34,411 nt of DNA from Nostoc sphaeroides (lineage in GTDB: Bacteria > Cyanobacteriota > Cyanobacteriia > Cyanobacteriales > Nostocaceae). A program made the position numbers and the translations under genes. The number at the start of each line of letters is the position of its first letter. The first letter of the stretch is position 1. The notes beneath the pieces were generated by a model that saw nothing but the letters and a program-made list of their open reading frames with translations, made no database searches and was not told where the DNA came from. Positions 23,875 to 32,122 of the stretch are shown here, piece by piece. The DNA is taken from assembly GCF_003443655.1 (NCBI RefSeq), contig NZ_CP031944.1:1-34411 (forward strand). The letters run 5' to 3'.

Positions 23875-24966
23875 ATGAACTCTCAAAATGTAGAACAAGC
23901 GCACGGCTACATAGTGCAGGACGACAGAGATGATTTTAATTTTATTTTTGTCCACAAAGAATTAGACGATTTTGGGCTTGATCCGTATTCATTTCGCATA
24001 TATAGCCGAATCGTAAGACGTGCTGGTAAGGGAGAAGCCTTTGAAAGCAATAAGAACATGGCGATAGGTTGTCGGATGTCGGAAGCGCAGGTCAAGCGAT
24101 CGCTAAAGACTCTAGCGACACATGGCTTGATTATCAAAGAGTCTCGCCCCGGTACAACTTGCATTTATCGTGTTGCGCCTAGACGCAATTGGTCAAAGTC
24201 TATACCTATTATTAAAGAGTTTTGTACGGATAGCTCACACAGACCTACCCCTGCCCAGGTCGCTCAGAACGGGGGGGTAGGTCTGACAGAGCTAGGGGGT
24301 AGGTCTGACAGAGCTAGGGGGGTAGGTCTGACAGAGCTAGAAAGTAATTCCCTCTTAAGTACTTCCAATAAAGTCAATCCCTCTAAGAGCGATGGACGGA
24401 AAAAAAAAGAGGAAGAGGGGAGTAAAGAAATTAACCAAGAAAAAGCACTTCCAGATAATCACTACGCTGTTAAAAAAGAGAAAATCTCTGCAACTAACGA
24501 ACAATCCACTCATGAGGATCTAAATTCCGGCGCGGCGCGTGAGAACCATTCTCAAATCTTGGTTTTCAGTGATGACCCAGTTAAAGAAGTAGATTTCCTG
24601 CTTTACTATCAGACCTATCAGCGATCGCAGAACAAAGACATTAACAGCGTTGCCCCATACGTGGCTAAAGTGCTTTCTAAGAACGATGAAGGTAGTACAG
24701 AAGTACTTTGCTTATTTGAGCAATGGAAGGGGGCTTGCAGGACATTACATCGCAAAATTAACAACTTCGCTGATGACCCCGCAGAAGTAGAGAAACAGCG
24801 TCAGCGCTACGATTTTCCCAAATGGGAGGCGCGGATGCACGATCACTACTACAATATGCTCCTCTCAGAGGGACTATCTAAGTTTTGCAAGCATAAAGTA
24901 TCTGCCAAATGGTACGAATGGGCAAGCGCCAAGTTTCCTGAAAGATTTGTAGATATTCCCGATTGA
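23875..24966 (+). CDS. Plasmid replication protein with winged-helix domain
   Basis: A 363-residue protein whose N-terminal part (about 30-100) is a winged helix (IYSRIVRRAGKGEAFESNKN, MSEAQVKRSLKTLATHGLII) like phage and plasmid helicase-loader or initiator proteins. A low-complexity linker (about 130-230) follows, then a C-terminal domain (240-363) ending YEWASAKFPERFVDIPD. The next gene on the same strand is DnaB, so a role in loading it at the origin is likely. Residues about 133-155 are encoded by a 22/23-base tandem repeat whose middle copy is read in another frame (GGRSDRA instead of GVGLTEL). The linker tolerates this. Confidence 0.7.
   Translation: MNSQNVEQAHGYIVQDDRDDFNFIFVHKELDDFGLDPYSFRIYSRIVRRAGKGEAFESNKNMAIGCRMSEAQVKRSLKTLATHGLIIKESRPGTTCIYRVAPRRNWSKSIPIIKEFCTDSSHRPTPAQVAQNGGVGLTELGGRSDRARGVGLTELESNSLLSTSNKVNPSKSDGRKKKEEEGSKEINQEKALPDNHYAVKKEKISATNEQSTHEDLNSGAARENHSQILVFSDDPVKEVDFLLYYQTYQRSQNKDINSVAPYVAKVLSKNDEGSTEVLCLFEQWKGACRTLHRKINNFADDPAEVEKQRQRYDFPKWEARMHDHYYNMLLSEGLSKFCKHKVSAKWYEWASAKFPERFVDIPD
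24271..24340 (+). repeat. G-rich 22/23-base minisatellite inside the replication gene
   Basis: Three copies of a unit ending in GGGTAGGTCTGACAGAGCTA. The GGGTAGGTCTG cores are at 24275, 24297 and 24320, so the periods are 22 and 23 bases, because the G-run length varies. A complementary copy (CAGACCTACCC, 24240-24250) lies just upstream and could pair with any of the three. Unit lengths are not multiples of three, so a change in copy number or G count shifts the frame. Confidence 0.85.
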
Positions 24967-24985
24967 CCAAGCCCTTTCTTTCTCT

Positions 24986-25102
24986 GGGTGTAGGGTGTGG
25001 GGTGTGGGGTATAGGGTAAGAATTTAGACCCGGAGAAAGCGCTGCGACCTAATTGTGAAGAAACTTGATGAGGTTTCACCCTACACCCTACCCCCTACAC
25101 CC
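24986..25102. repeat. GGGTGTAGGG-type inverted repeat between replication genes
   Basis: A G-rich run of GGGTGTAGGG/GGGGTGT words (24986-25017) faces its C-rich complement (25078-25102) across about 60 bases, forming a large imperfect hairpin. AATTTAGACC also occurs twice (about 25021 and 25126). Similar repeats are scattered in cyanobacterial genomes. Confidence 0.6.
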
Positions 25103-25156
25103 TTCTTTGGGTATTTGACTGTAAAAATTTAGACCTAATCGAAATCAGAGATTAAT

Positions 25157-26569
25157 ATGTACGCCAGTGACGACAACGTAATTCCTTTTGCTACGACAGC
25201 CAATAAGCTTCCACCACAAAGTATTGAATCAGAGGAGGCGATACTTGGGGGCATCTTGCTTGACCCAGCAGCCATAGAACGTGTCCGCGACATTTTAAAG
25301 CCGCACCACTTCTATATCAGCGCTCATGGTAGAATTTACAACGCAGCCCTTCGACTTAATGCCCAAGAATTGCCCACAGATTTGTTGATGATCACGAATT
25401 ATTTAGCTGATAATAGTTTGTTAGAAATTATCGGCGGTCGAAACAAGTTAGCATCGCTGGTTGACAGGACAGTATCAGCAGTTAACATTGATGCGCTGGC
25501 AGGTCTAGTTGTGGAAAAATGGAAGCGCCGGGAACTAGGTAGACTGGGAAGCCAAGCAATCGAGTTGCAGCACAAATCCAATGAAGAAACGCCCTTAGAG
25601 GAAGCCTTCTCACAATTACAGGACTTTATCTATGAATTGCAGCGTTCCTCTGATACTGCGGGGGCTAGCCACATTTCAGATGTAATTGTTGATCTGTTTC
25701 AGGATATTGAAGACCGCAGCCAAGGTAAGGTATTACCTGGCATTCCCACGGGCTTTTATGATCTTGATGCAATGACTTGCGGGTTTAACCGCAATGATTT
25801 AGTCATCGTTGCAGGTCGTCCGGCGATGGGGAAATCAGCGTTTGCGGCTCAGATAGCTTTTTATCTAGCGAAGGCATATCAGTTTCCGGTTGTCGTGTTT
25901 AGCTTGGAGATGTCAAAGCTACAGATTGCTATGCGTGCGCTTTCAGGTGAGGCAGGCATTCCAAGCGGCTATTTGAAAACTGGGCGTATCTCTAACAAAC
26001 AATGGGAATCACTATCACAGGGCATCGGTACACTATCAGAGCTACCTATTTACCTCGATGACCGCCCAGACCCATCACTTAGCTATATAGAATCTGAGTG
26101 CCGTAAAATCATGGCACAAGAGCGCCGTGATTTGGGGTTAATCGTTGTGGATTATCTGCAACTGATGGATGGTAACGGCGGGGGCAACAGAAACCATGAG
26201 ATAGAAAAGCTCACACGCGGACTGAAGCGTTTAGCGATGAAGTTACAAACACCTGTAATGTGTTTATCGCAACTATCAAGAGCAGTAGAAAACCGTAATA
26301 ACAAACGCCCTATGCTCTCGGATTTACGTGACAGTGGCGGGATTGAGCAGGACGCGGATAAAGTAATCATGTTGTATCGTGATGAATATTACGATACAAA
26401 TACGCAAGATAGAGGAGTTGCAGAGATTATCCTTGCTAAAAACCGCGACGGGGCTACAGGCACAATCCAACTACTATTTGATGGACATTTGACAAAATTT
26501 CAGAACATGGTGCGTTCTGCTACGCTTTCAGGAACGCCATCGCAGTTAGCACAAAGTGACTGGTATTAA
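25157..26569 (+). CDS. dnaB: Replicative DNA helicase DnaB
   Basis: A 470-residue hexameric 5'-3' helicase. The N-terminal domain (about 18-165, PPQSIESEEAILGGILLDP) is complete. The RecA-like domain has Walker A AGRPAMGKSAFA (219-230), Walker B LGLIVVDYLQLM (about 328-339), RGLKRLAMKLQTPVMCLSQL (motif 3) and DLRDSGGIEQDADKVIMLYR. The length is normal and no intein interrupts the usual insertion points. It follows the winged-helix protein by 190 bases and gives the plasmid its own fork helicase. A stem-loop (26586-26625) lies just after the stop. Confidence 0.95.
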   Translation: MYASDDNVIPFATTANKLPPQSIESEEAILGGILLDPAAIERVRDILKPHHFYISAHGRIYNAALRLNAQELPTDLLMITNYLADNSLLEIIGGRNKLASLVDRTVSAVNIDALAGLVVEKWKRRELGRLGSQAIELQHKSNEETPLEEAFSQLQDFIYELQRSSDTAGASHISDVIVDLFQDIEDRSQGKVLPGIPTGFYDLDAMTCGFNRNDLVIVAGRPAMGKSAFAAQIAFYLAKAYQFPVVVFSLEMSKLQIAMRALSGEAGIPSGYLKTGRISNKQWESLSQGIGTLSELPIYLDDRPDPSLSYIESECRKIMAQERRDLGLIVVDYLQLMDGNGGGNRNHEIEKLTRGLKRLAMKLQTPVMCLSQLSRAVENRNNKRPMLSDLRDSGGIEQDADKVIMLYRDEYYDTNTQDRGVAEIILAKNRDGATGTIQLLFDGHLTKFQNMVRSATLSGTPSQLAQSDWY

Positions 26570-26585
26570 AATTGATTATTTGTGT

Positions 26586-26625
26586 GATTGGGGCAAATAT
26601 TACGTTAAGCCTGTTTGCCCCAATC
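26586..26625. terminator. Stem-loop between convergent genes
   Basis: A perfect 12-bp stem (GATTGGGGCAAA at 26586-26597 with 26614-26625) and a 16-base loop lie between the dnaB stop (26569) and the stop of the minus-strand gene at 26641. The position suits a bidirectional terminator, although the T-runs are weak. Confidence 0.6.
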
Positions 26626-26640
26626 GCTATATATTGCCCT

Positions 26641-27384
26641 TCATCTTTGATTTCGGTCAGTCCCCAAACGCTTTTCTACCCGTTGTAACTTGACATTGCT
26701 ATAACCAGTGCGCTGCCAGATAGCTTGTAGATAGTTATTGAAATCATCCGAGATTTTTACCGGAATAAATTGATTGAATATAAAGAAAATCAACAAAGTA
26801 AATAATGCAGTAAACAACCCCATCGTCCCATATTTACTTATGGGTTCAGCGCGATAAACCTCTTTCTCTATGGTGATGGGTTTGGGGGGAGGGCTGTTCT
26901 TCAACTCCTGAATCGCCGTAGTCAAGTTCTGAGTGTGATTCAACAGTTGATTCCCGTTCTGTTTTAGCTGCAATACTTCGCTTTTCAGCCCTTTGAACTC
27001 TAAGCTCTCTAATGTCGCTGAGGACTTGGGCATATTCTTTAACTGCGTCAGTAAGGGAGTTAATTCTTGTCTCAAATCTTCGTTGTTCTTCTCGTACTCG
27101 TTCCAGCAGAGATTCTGATTCTTCAGTTCTCCCGTCAGCATCTCGATAGTTACCATCGCTTTGCTGAGGAGTTGATTCTGAATTAAATTCGTTTGCGCCC
27201 ATGCTTGTAACTCCGCCCTATCTCTTTCGCGTTCAGTTTTTTGTGACTGCTTAAAATTTTCAAACTCTCTATATAATCTGCCTAGTGCTATCTTGATCTC
27301 ACCCTGTTCACTGCTCTCTACTAAATCGGCAGTTTCAGAGTAAGGATTGCTGTGATTGCCGTTGCCATTATTGTTGTTGCTCAT
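26641..27384 (-). CDS. Coiled-coil protein with C-terminal membrane helix
   Basis: A 247-residue protein when started at the ATG at 27384 (SNNNNGNGNHSNPYSETAD). A longer frame to 27516 only reads through the upstream gene. An Asn-rich start is followed by long helices (REFENFKQSQKTERERDRAE) forming a coiled coil to about 185, then one membrane helix (LFTALFTLLIFFIFNQFI) and a basic tail (YSNVKLQRVEKRLGTDRNQR). It overlaps the ParA-like gene by 17 bases. It could anchor the ParA-like ATPase or the relaxosome to the membrane; this is inferred from position. Confidence 0.65.
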   Translation of the reverse strand: MSNNNNGNGNHSNPYSETADLVESSEQGEIKIALGRLYREFENFKQSQKTERERDRAELQAWAQTNLIQNQLLSKAMVTIEMLTGELKNQNLCWNEYEKNNEDLRQELTPLLTQLKNMPKSSATLESLEFKGLKSEVLQLKQNGNQLLNHTQNLTTAIQELKNSPPPKPITIEKEVYRAEPISKYGTMGLFTALFTLLIFFIFNQFIPVKISDDFNNYLQAIWQRTGYSNVKLQRVEKRLGTDRNQR

Positions 27385-28192
27385 TAGTTTTCTTTTTACC
27401 CCGACCAGAAGTAGATGCAGTGATAGATGTTTGTTTTGATGTTGAAGTCTTAGACGACTCAGCAGCAACAAGAGGTTCTGGTTGCTGCAACCCCAAATAA
27501 GCCCCAGCTTTTTCAAGTTCTGGTTTAGCTTGATCTAAAAACCCACTGACCAGTAGGTAATCCCCAAAAGGAAAACCATTCTCTTCTGTAGCAGCCGAGT
27601 AAGGTAAACCTTTCTCTGTCAACGTGTCAAAGGTCGAGTAGTCTAGCTCTGGCATTTCTATTTCTATGCCTTTTAGTTCGGCTATCGCTCCCGATGTTTT
27701 ACTGTTCTCCCAACGCTGAAAACCTGAACCTTTATCCCAGCAGAGATTTTTCACTATCACATAATCTGCTTGAGCGCCGCAGAAGTCAGCCATAGTTTTT
27801 AAGCTAGTGATGACTGAATACCCAAGGTTAAGCACAGTCACCAGCGTTACTCTATAACCCAGATCACCTGCAATCTTAAATAGCCCAAACTTACTGATAA
27901 TCTCCCTGGTTTTATTGCTTGATGCCCCCGGCATATCTACTATTATTGAGTCCGGTGATTCCGCTTTGATTTCCGTAAAGAAGCGTTTCGCCTCTGCCAC
28001 CTCCAGGAAGTTTAACAGCCTTACCCCTGAGCCAAAATTTTGATAGTACTCGTACAGTTCTGGATTCTCTGTATCTGCGTCATAAGCTAGATAATTAATG
28101 CCCTTCGAGTGCATTACATCCAGCAGTAAGCGAGTAAAGGCAGTCTTACCTGTACCACCCTTGCCCCCCAGTATCATCACGATACGTTTCAT
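27368..28192 (-). CDS. ParA/MinD-like ATPase of the mobilisation region
   Basis: A 274-residue deviant Walker-A ATPase. GGKGGTGKTAF (9-19) contains both the signature Lys11 and Lys16, YLAYDADTENPELYEYY is the Walker A' region and SIIVDMPGASS the Walker B. The last 35 residues are Ser/Thr/Lys-rich. It differs from the partition ParA at 12517 and sits in the divergent arm of the mobilisation region, between a DNA-binding protein (ATGA overlap at 28189-28192) and a coiled-coil membrane protein. ATPases of this type accompany relaxase genes on several plasmids (TraL or MobD-like). A role in positioning the relaxosome is likely but not shown. A good AGGAG site precedes the ATG. Confidence 0.75.
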   Translation of the reverse strand: MKRIVMILGGKGGTGKTAFTRLLLDVMHSKGINYLAYDADTENPELYEYYQNFGSGVRLLNFLEVAEAKRFFTEIKAESPDSIIVDMPGASSNKTREIISKFGLFKIAGDLGYRVTLVTVLNLGYSVITSLKTMADFCGAQADYVIVKNLCWDKGSGFQRWENSKTSGAIAELKGIEIEMPELDYSTFDTLTEKGLPYSAATEENGFPFGDYLLVSGFLDQAKPELEKAGAYLGLQQPEPLVAAESSKTSTSKQTSITASTSGRGKKKTNEQQQ

Positions 28193-28683
28193 AATTCACT
28201 CCTATCAGTGATATTAAATTGGGAAGAAGTATTAGAAGTTGTTTTCTTTCGTTTACTAGTTTTAGTTGATGATGAGCCGGATGGTTCACTACTATCAATA
28301 GGTGAACTATCCGGCTCTACTGGTAAAACCGAGTCATTATTTGAGGTTGATGAATCAGTTAATTCTGGCTCGGAGTCAGAATTAACTGATTCATCAACCG
28401 CTTTAGATGATGATTCATTACTCGAACTATTCTCATTTGTTGTTGTTGCTTTTTTATGAAAAATCTTCAGACCACTGGCCGCCAGCTCTACCCCATGACC
28501 TTTAAACACATCAGAAACATCGTCATAAGAGTAGCCAGCGTCCAACATATCTTGAATAGGTTTAGCCAAACTGAGGACTAAATCTGACAGGCTGATAGTT
28601 TTAGGTGTCGCGGCTTTCTGTTTAAGACTGGTTTGAATATCTTCGATTTTTGATAAAGGGACAGCTTTTGGTTTGCGCGACAT
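28189..28683 (-). CDS. Mobilisation-region DNA-binding protein with Ser-rich tail
   Basis: A 164-residue protein starting at the ATG at 28683 (MSRKPKAVPLSKIEDIQTSL); a TTG-type extension upstream is less likely. Residues 35-75 (LAKPIQDMLDAGYSYDDVSD, then HGVELAASGLKIF) resemble the small helix-turn-helix domain of TraK-like oriT-binding proteins. The rest is a Ser/Asp/Glu-rich tail. Two large DNA palindromes (28274-28317 and 28345-28399) lie in the part encoding that tail. Its TGA overlaps the ATG of the ParA-like ATPase. It faces the candidate oriT, so binding there is a reasonable guess. Confidence 0.65.
   Translation of the reverse strand: MSRKPKAVPLSKIEDIQTSLKQKAATPKTISLSDLVLSLAKPIQDMLDAGYSYDDVSDVFKGHGVELAASGLKIFHKKATTTNENSSSNESSSKAVDESVNSDSEPELTDSSTSNNDSVLPVEPDSSPIDSSEPSGSSSTKTSKRKKTTSNTSSQFNITDRSEL
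28274..28317. repeat. 16-bp palindrome inside the DNA-binding gene
   Basis: Arms 28274-28289 and 28302-28317 match at 15 of 16 positions around a 12-base loop. They lie inside the coding sequence for the Ser-rich tail. Confidence 0.85.
28345..28399. repeat. 23-bp perfect palindrome inside the DNA-binding gene
   Basis: Arms 28345-28367 and 28377-28399 are exact reverse complements around a 9-base loop, inside the coding sequence for the Ser-rich tail. Together with the neighbouring 16-bp palindrome this makes two consecutive strong hairpins. Confidence 0.9.
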
Positions 28684-29235
28684 ATTCAGCACTAGTAATA
28701 AATTATTCCATTGTAAAAAAATTGTGGTCAAAAAAAGTTTAAGTTTCTTGTCGTGATGTGACGAATATCAACAGAAAAAGGTTTGTATCCTCGTGAGGTA
28801 GACTAGTCTAAAAAAGCAGTTACCTATGAATCAACATTCTTCGTATCACTAGTATGGCCAGCATTGCCCAATAGACCCTGCTCTCGGTTACACCGAAGTG
28901 ATTGCACAGAGTCAATCGTGGTTCGCCAAAGTCTCGTACTCCCCCAGCCTCCCGTTGTGCCCCTTGGTTCTGGTTCCCTGTGTCCTGTCGTGGGGGCATA
29001 GGCAAGCAATACGCCGTAACGCACTACGTGCTACTTTTACCTTCGGTAAAAGCGGCGTGGTTGCTTGTTGGGGGTATCCCCCAAACCCCCTTTTTACAGG
29101 TCTATTAAAGGGGGAAATGAGTCAACAAGAGGTTCCGGGTTATTCGCCTACCTGCTCGGCGCAAAGCGCCGTAGCAGCTACAGCGAATAACCCGGTAAAA
29201 AATAAATATTTAAAGAGCTAAACGCTTAATTAGTT
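28684..29235. other. 552-base divergent region with candidate oriT
   Basis: No gene is supported; several short frames here overlap each other and the hairpins. It separates the two arms of the mobilisation region. It contains a perfect TAGACTAGTCTA palindrome (28799-28810), a large imperfect hairpin (about 29003-29067) capped by an 8-bp stem (29034-29041 with 29045-29052), and the 61-base structure at 29135-29195. Promoters for both arms must be here. Confidence 0.6.
29135..29195. promoter_or_regulatory. Candidate oriT: 61-base nested inverted repeat
   Basis: The outer stem is a perfect 13 bp (CCGGGTTATTCGC at 29135-29147 with 29183-29195). The inner stem CGGCGC-AAA-GCGCCG (29157-29171) extends through CTGCT/AGCAG with one bulged T. 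It lies 40 bases upstream of the MobC-like gene and next to the relaxase, the usual place for a transfer origin. The nick site cannot be named from sequence alone. Confidence 0.6.
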
Positions 29236-29661
29236 ATGCAGCCAGACCCCCGTACCAATCTCAGTAATCAACTAGCTGACACATTAACCAATCGGTCAGT
29301 AGCACCAGATGAAAAGCGAGAAGTAACCATCACCTTTAGGGCTAGCTATGCCGAGAAAGCTAGACTAGAACAACGGTGCAGTGGAGTGGTGCAAAGCGAC
29401 TATATTAGAGCGAGATTATTTGATTACCCTCTACCACATCCTAAGTTAGTCATTCCCGAAGTTAACCGACAGGCTATCTATGAGCTAAAGAAGATTGGTA
29501 CCAACCTGAATCAGCAGACTAAGGCTATTAATGAAGCTGTGAAAATTGGTAGCCAACCCCTGAGTAATGAAGTGAAATCATATCTAAAAACTCTTGAAGA
29601 ACTGACAGCCCTTTTAGAACAGACTCGCCAATCACTCACTCAAGCATCGGTAGAGGGGTAG
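29236..29661 (+). CDS. mobC: MobC-like mobilisation accessory protein
   Basis: A 141-residue protein. Residues 28-60 (KREVTITFRASYAEKARLEQ onward) form a ribbon-helix-helix-like DNA-binding segment. Next comes the typical MobC stretch NRQAIYELKKIGTNLNQQTK (about 77-96), followed by helices to the end. MobC proteins bind near nic, open the DNA and help the relaxase. The relaxase gene starts four bases after its stop. The candidate oriT lies just upstream. Gene name by family resemblance and position. Confidence 0.8.
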   Translation: MQPDPRTNLSNQLADTLTNRSVAPDEKREVTITFRASYAEKARLEQRCSGVVQSDYIRARLFDYPLPHPKLVIPEVNRQAIYELKKIGTNLNQQTKAINEAVKIGSQPLSNEVKSYLKTLEELTALLEQTRQSLTQASVEG

Positions 29662-29665
29662 CCCA

Positions 29666-32122
29666 ATGATTACCAAAGTCAAGGCTAATAAATCATTTTG
29701 TGGCACTACTAAATATGTGCTTGAGAAAGAAAAAGCCAAAATTATTGGTGGGAATATGTACGGAAAAAGTACCAATGAACTGGTAGAGCAGTTTACCCTA
29801 TCAGCCCACCTTAACCCCCAACTTAAAGACCCCTGCTATCACTTAATGGTGTCAGTTCCTAAAACAGATGGCGCTCTCATTGATGAACAATTGGCTAAGA
29901 TGTCTGAGCGGCACTTCGCCACTGTTATTGTACTGTCACGCTTAAAAGGTGATGAAGCTCAAGTTAAACAGCCAGATAAAAGGATAGCTGAAACCAAACT
30001 AAAAGAGCTAGTTGATGAATTTATAGAATCAGAACTGCCAGCTTATGACTTCTTTATAGCACGGCACTCAGACAAAGACCACGACCACACCCATATTGTT
30101 GCATCTAGAGTTAATAACCTAGATGGTAAATCTATTCGCACTTGGAACAATTACGCCCATTCGGAACACTCCGCCCGACTACTAGAGCGAGAATTTCAGC
30201 TAACCCAAATCCAAAGCAGTTGGGAGAGTAAACAGAAAGCTATGACTCGTAATCAGCTTGAACGAGTCGAGAGTTTGGGACTTCCAGGTGAAGAAATAAT
30301 GCGACGGGCGATTGAACAAGTGGCAGGAAATAAACTCATAATGCCCCAGTTAATTGAGCGCTTGTGGAGAGAGCATCAAGTCAAAGCCATTGTTAGTTAT
30401 TACGGTCACGGTGGGGTAAGGGGCATCAAGTTTGGCATTGATGTCGGCTCAGTTAATGAAGATGGTAGTCCCCGTTTGCTCTGGAAACAGGGAGGTAATC
30501 TCAATAAATATAAGTGTTCATTTACAAAGCTCCAGTCTGAATTGGGGATAAACTATGACCCTAAACGTGACGATAGCGAAATTAAACGTTTAAATAATTT
30601 CTTAGAATCTGTAGATAATAACCAAGTTAATCAACAAATAATATTAACCGTATTACCTAAAGAAGCTCAAGGCATAGCCAAAACTAAACACCAGATAAAC
30701 CCAGCTAAATCAGATGCAGAACAACGAGCAAGTTCAGAACTCATAAATACAATCTCTAACTTTATTGAACAGTCAGCAGTTGATAATGCCTTGGTTGAAA
30801 CGTTACCACAATTAGCAGAACAACTCTCTCAATATAACCAGCAGTTATCAGCAGGTAGAACCGCATTCGACGAGCTATCATTGGCGATTACTCAAGAGTT
30901 ACAATCCCATACAGAGAAGAAAGCTATCTTATCAATCTCTGATTATATTGAGCAATCAACTGTTGAGTCAGCCTTAACTGAAGCAGTATTAGAATTAACG
31001 CAACAACTTTCTCAATACAAAGAGGAACTCGTTACAGCTAAAACTACATTCAATGACCTGGATGCAGTGCTTGCAACTGAGTTACAATCCTATACAGAGA
31101 ATAGAGCTATTTCATCAATTTCTGATTACATTGAGCAATCAACTGTCGAGTCAGCCTTAACTGAAGCAGTATTAGAATTAACGCAACAACTTTCTCAATA
31201 CAAAGAGGAACTTGTTACAGCTAAAGCTACATTTAATGACCTGGATGCAGAGCTTGCGGCTGAGTTACAATCATATCTAGAGAAAAGAGCTATTTCATCA
31301 ATCTCTGATTATATTGAGCAATCAACTGTCGAGTCAGCCTTAACTGAGACAGTATTAGAATTAACACAACAACTTTCTCAAAATCAGCAGCAGCTATCAG
31401 CCGGAAGAACCATATTCGACGACCTGGAAGCAGCGATTGTTTATTTAGAGCAACTCCATAGATCACAAAGAGCAGTGGATGCAGTTGCTCTTAATGAAAC
31501 TCCAACTATAACCGCAGATAAATCAAAGCTAAAAGATAATCTAAGAGCCGAATTATATCAGTATTACAGCGCCGACTTGCAAAACTTATTAGTGACTGAC
31601 CGAGATAAAGAAATTGCTATACGGGCGCTATTAGATAATAAGTCACCCCAAGATGTTAAAGAAATTATCTTTGCCAGTCCAGCCGGATGGACTACTGATG
31701 AAGCCAGAGAATTAGTACTTATCGCTAGCAATCAACTGGCAACTCAAAAGTCAGAACCAGAACAGTCACTCACAGAAAAGCAGCGTCAAGAGTCGGAATT
31801 TTTAGCTATGGCTGTGCCTATTGCTGTTAAATTAATCAACTGGCAATTAAGAGAAAGTGGCTCAAATAGCCTTAGATTCAAACGTGCCACTCTGGAGAAA
31901 CAGGGTAGAGAATTGGTATTTACCCATGATGAACGAGGTGAGATTTTTCGAGTGGCAGTCAACCGAAATCAGTCAGGTGAGCTTGAGTATTCACCCATTC
32001 ATGTCGGTGAAGTAGAAATAGAAGATATTCAGCTTTGGCAAAAAGCAGAGCGTGTATTGCAACAAATAATATCAGAGGCAGAGCGACAATCAATCAGACA
32101 AAGTAAAGGAATCTCACTCTAG
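29666..32122 (+). CDS. Relaxase (MOBP-type) with tandem repeats
   Basis: An 818-residue DNA relaxase that nicks oriT and carries the strand into the recipient. The N-terminal nuclease has the candidate nucleophile Tyr17 (GTTKYVLEKEK), motif II around YHLMVSVPK, and the metal site HSDKDHDHTHIVASRVN with His134, His139, His141 and His143. Residues about 362-605 are four tandem copies of a 61-residue unit (SISDYIEQSTVESALTEAVL onward) predicted as coiled coil. A C-terminal region (about 625-818) of unknown fold follows. A GAGGGG site precedes the ATG. No type IV secretion or coupling gene is recognised on the plasmid, so transfer would need help from elsewhere. Confidence 0.9.
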   Translation: MITKVKANKSFCGTTKYVLEKEKAKIIGGNMYGKSTNELVEQFTLSAHLNPQLKDPCYHLMVSVPKTDGALIDEQLAKMSERHFATVIVLSRLKGDEAQVKQPDKRIAETKLKELVDEFIESELPAYDFFIARHSDKDHDHTHIVASRVNNLDGKSIRTWNNYAHSEHSARLLEREFQLTQIQSSWESKQKAMTRNQLERVESLGLPGEEIMRRAIEQVAGNKLIMPQLIERLWREHQVKAIVSYYGHGGVRGIKFGIDVGSVNEDGSPRLLWKQGGNLNKYKCSFTKLQSELGINYDPKRDDSEIKRLNNFLESVDNNQVNQQIILTVLPKEAQGIAKTKHQINPAKSDAEQRASSELINTISNFIEQSAVDNALVETLPQLAEQLSQYNQQLSAGRTAFDELSLAITQELQSHTEKKAILSISDYIEQSTVESALTEAVLELTQQLSQYKEELVTAKTTFNDLDAVLATELQSYTENRAISSISDYIEQSTVESALTEAVLELTQQLSQYKEELVTAKATFNDLDAELAAELQSYLEKRAISSISDYIEQSTVESALTETVLELTQQLSQNQQQLSAGRTIFDDLEAAIVYLEQLHRSQRAVDAVALNETPTITADKSKLKDNLRAELYQYYSADLQNLLVTDRDKEIAIRALLDNKSPQDVKEIIFASPAGWTTDEARELVLIASNQLATQKSEPEQSLTEKQRQESEFLAMAVPIAVKLINWQLRESGSNSLRFKRATLEKQGRELVFTHDERGEIFRVAVNRNQSGELEYSPIHVGEVEIEDIQLWQKAERVLQQIISEAERQSIRQSKGISL
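30749..31480 (+). repeat. Four tandem 183-base repeats inside the relaxase gene
   Basis: Units start at 30749, 30932, 31115 and 31298, each exactly 183 bases (61 codons). Units 2 and 3 are nearly identical; units 1 and 4 have diverged and share the variant SAGRT..FD in place of VTAK..FN. The period keeps the frame, so copies can be gained or lost without breaking the protein. Confidence 0.95.

Noticed and set aside
25157..26569. Possible intein in DnaB, common in cyanobacteria
   Set aside because: The protein is 470 residues and the usual insertion motifs are uninterrupted.
28898..29221. Overlapping 60-110-codon frames on both strands in the oriT region
   Set aside because: They overlap each other and the strong hairpins, and none has a ribosome site or family pattern.
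30749..31480. Regular repeats considered as a CRISPR array
   Set aside because: The units are 183 bases without spacers and are in-frame parts of the relaxase.
26641..32122. A full conjugation system
   Set aside because: Only relaxosome-type genes are visible; no VirB4, VirB6 or pilin-like genes were recognised. The membrane ATPase at 17730 is only a distant possibility as a coupling protein.
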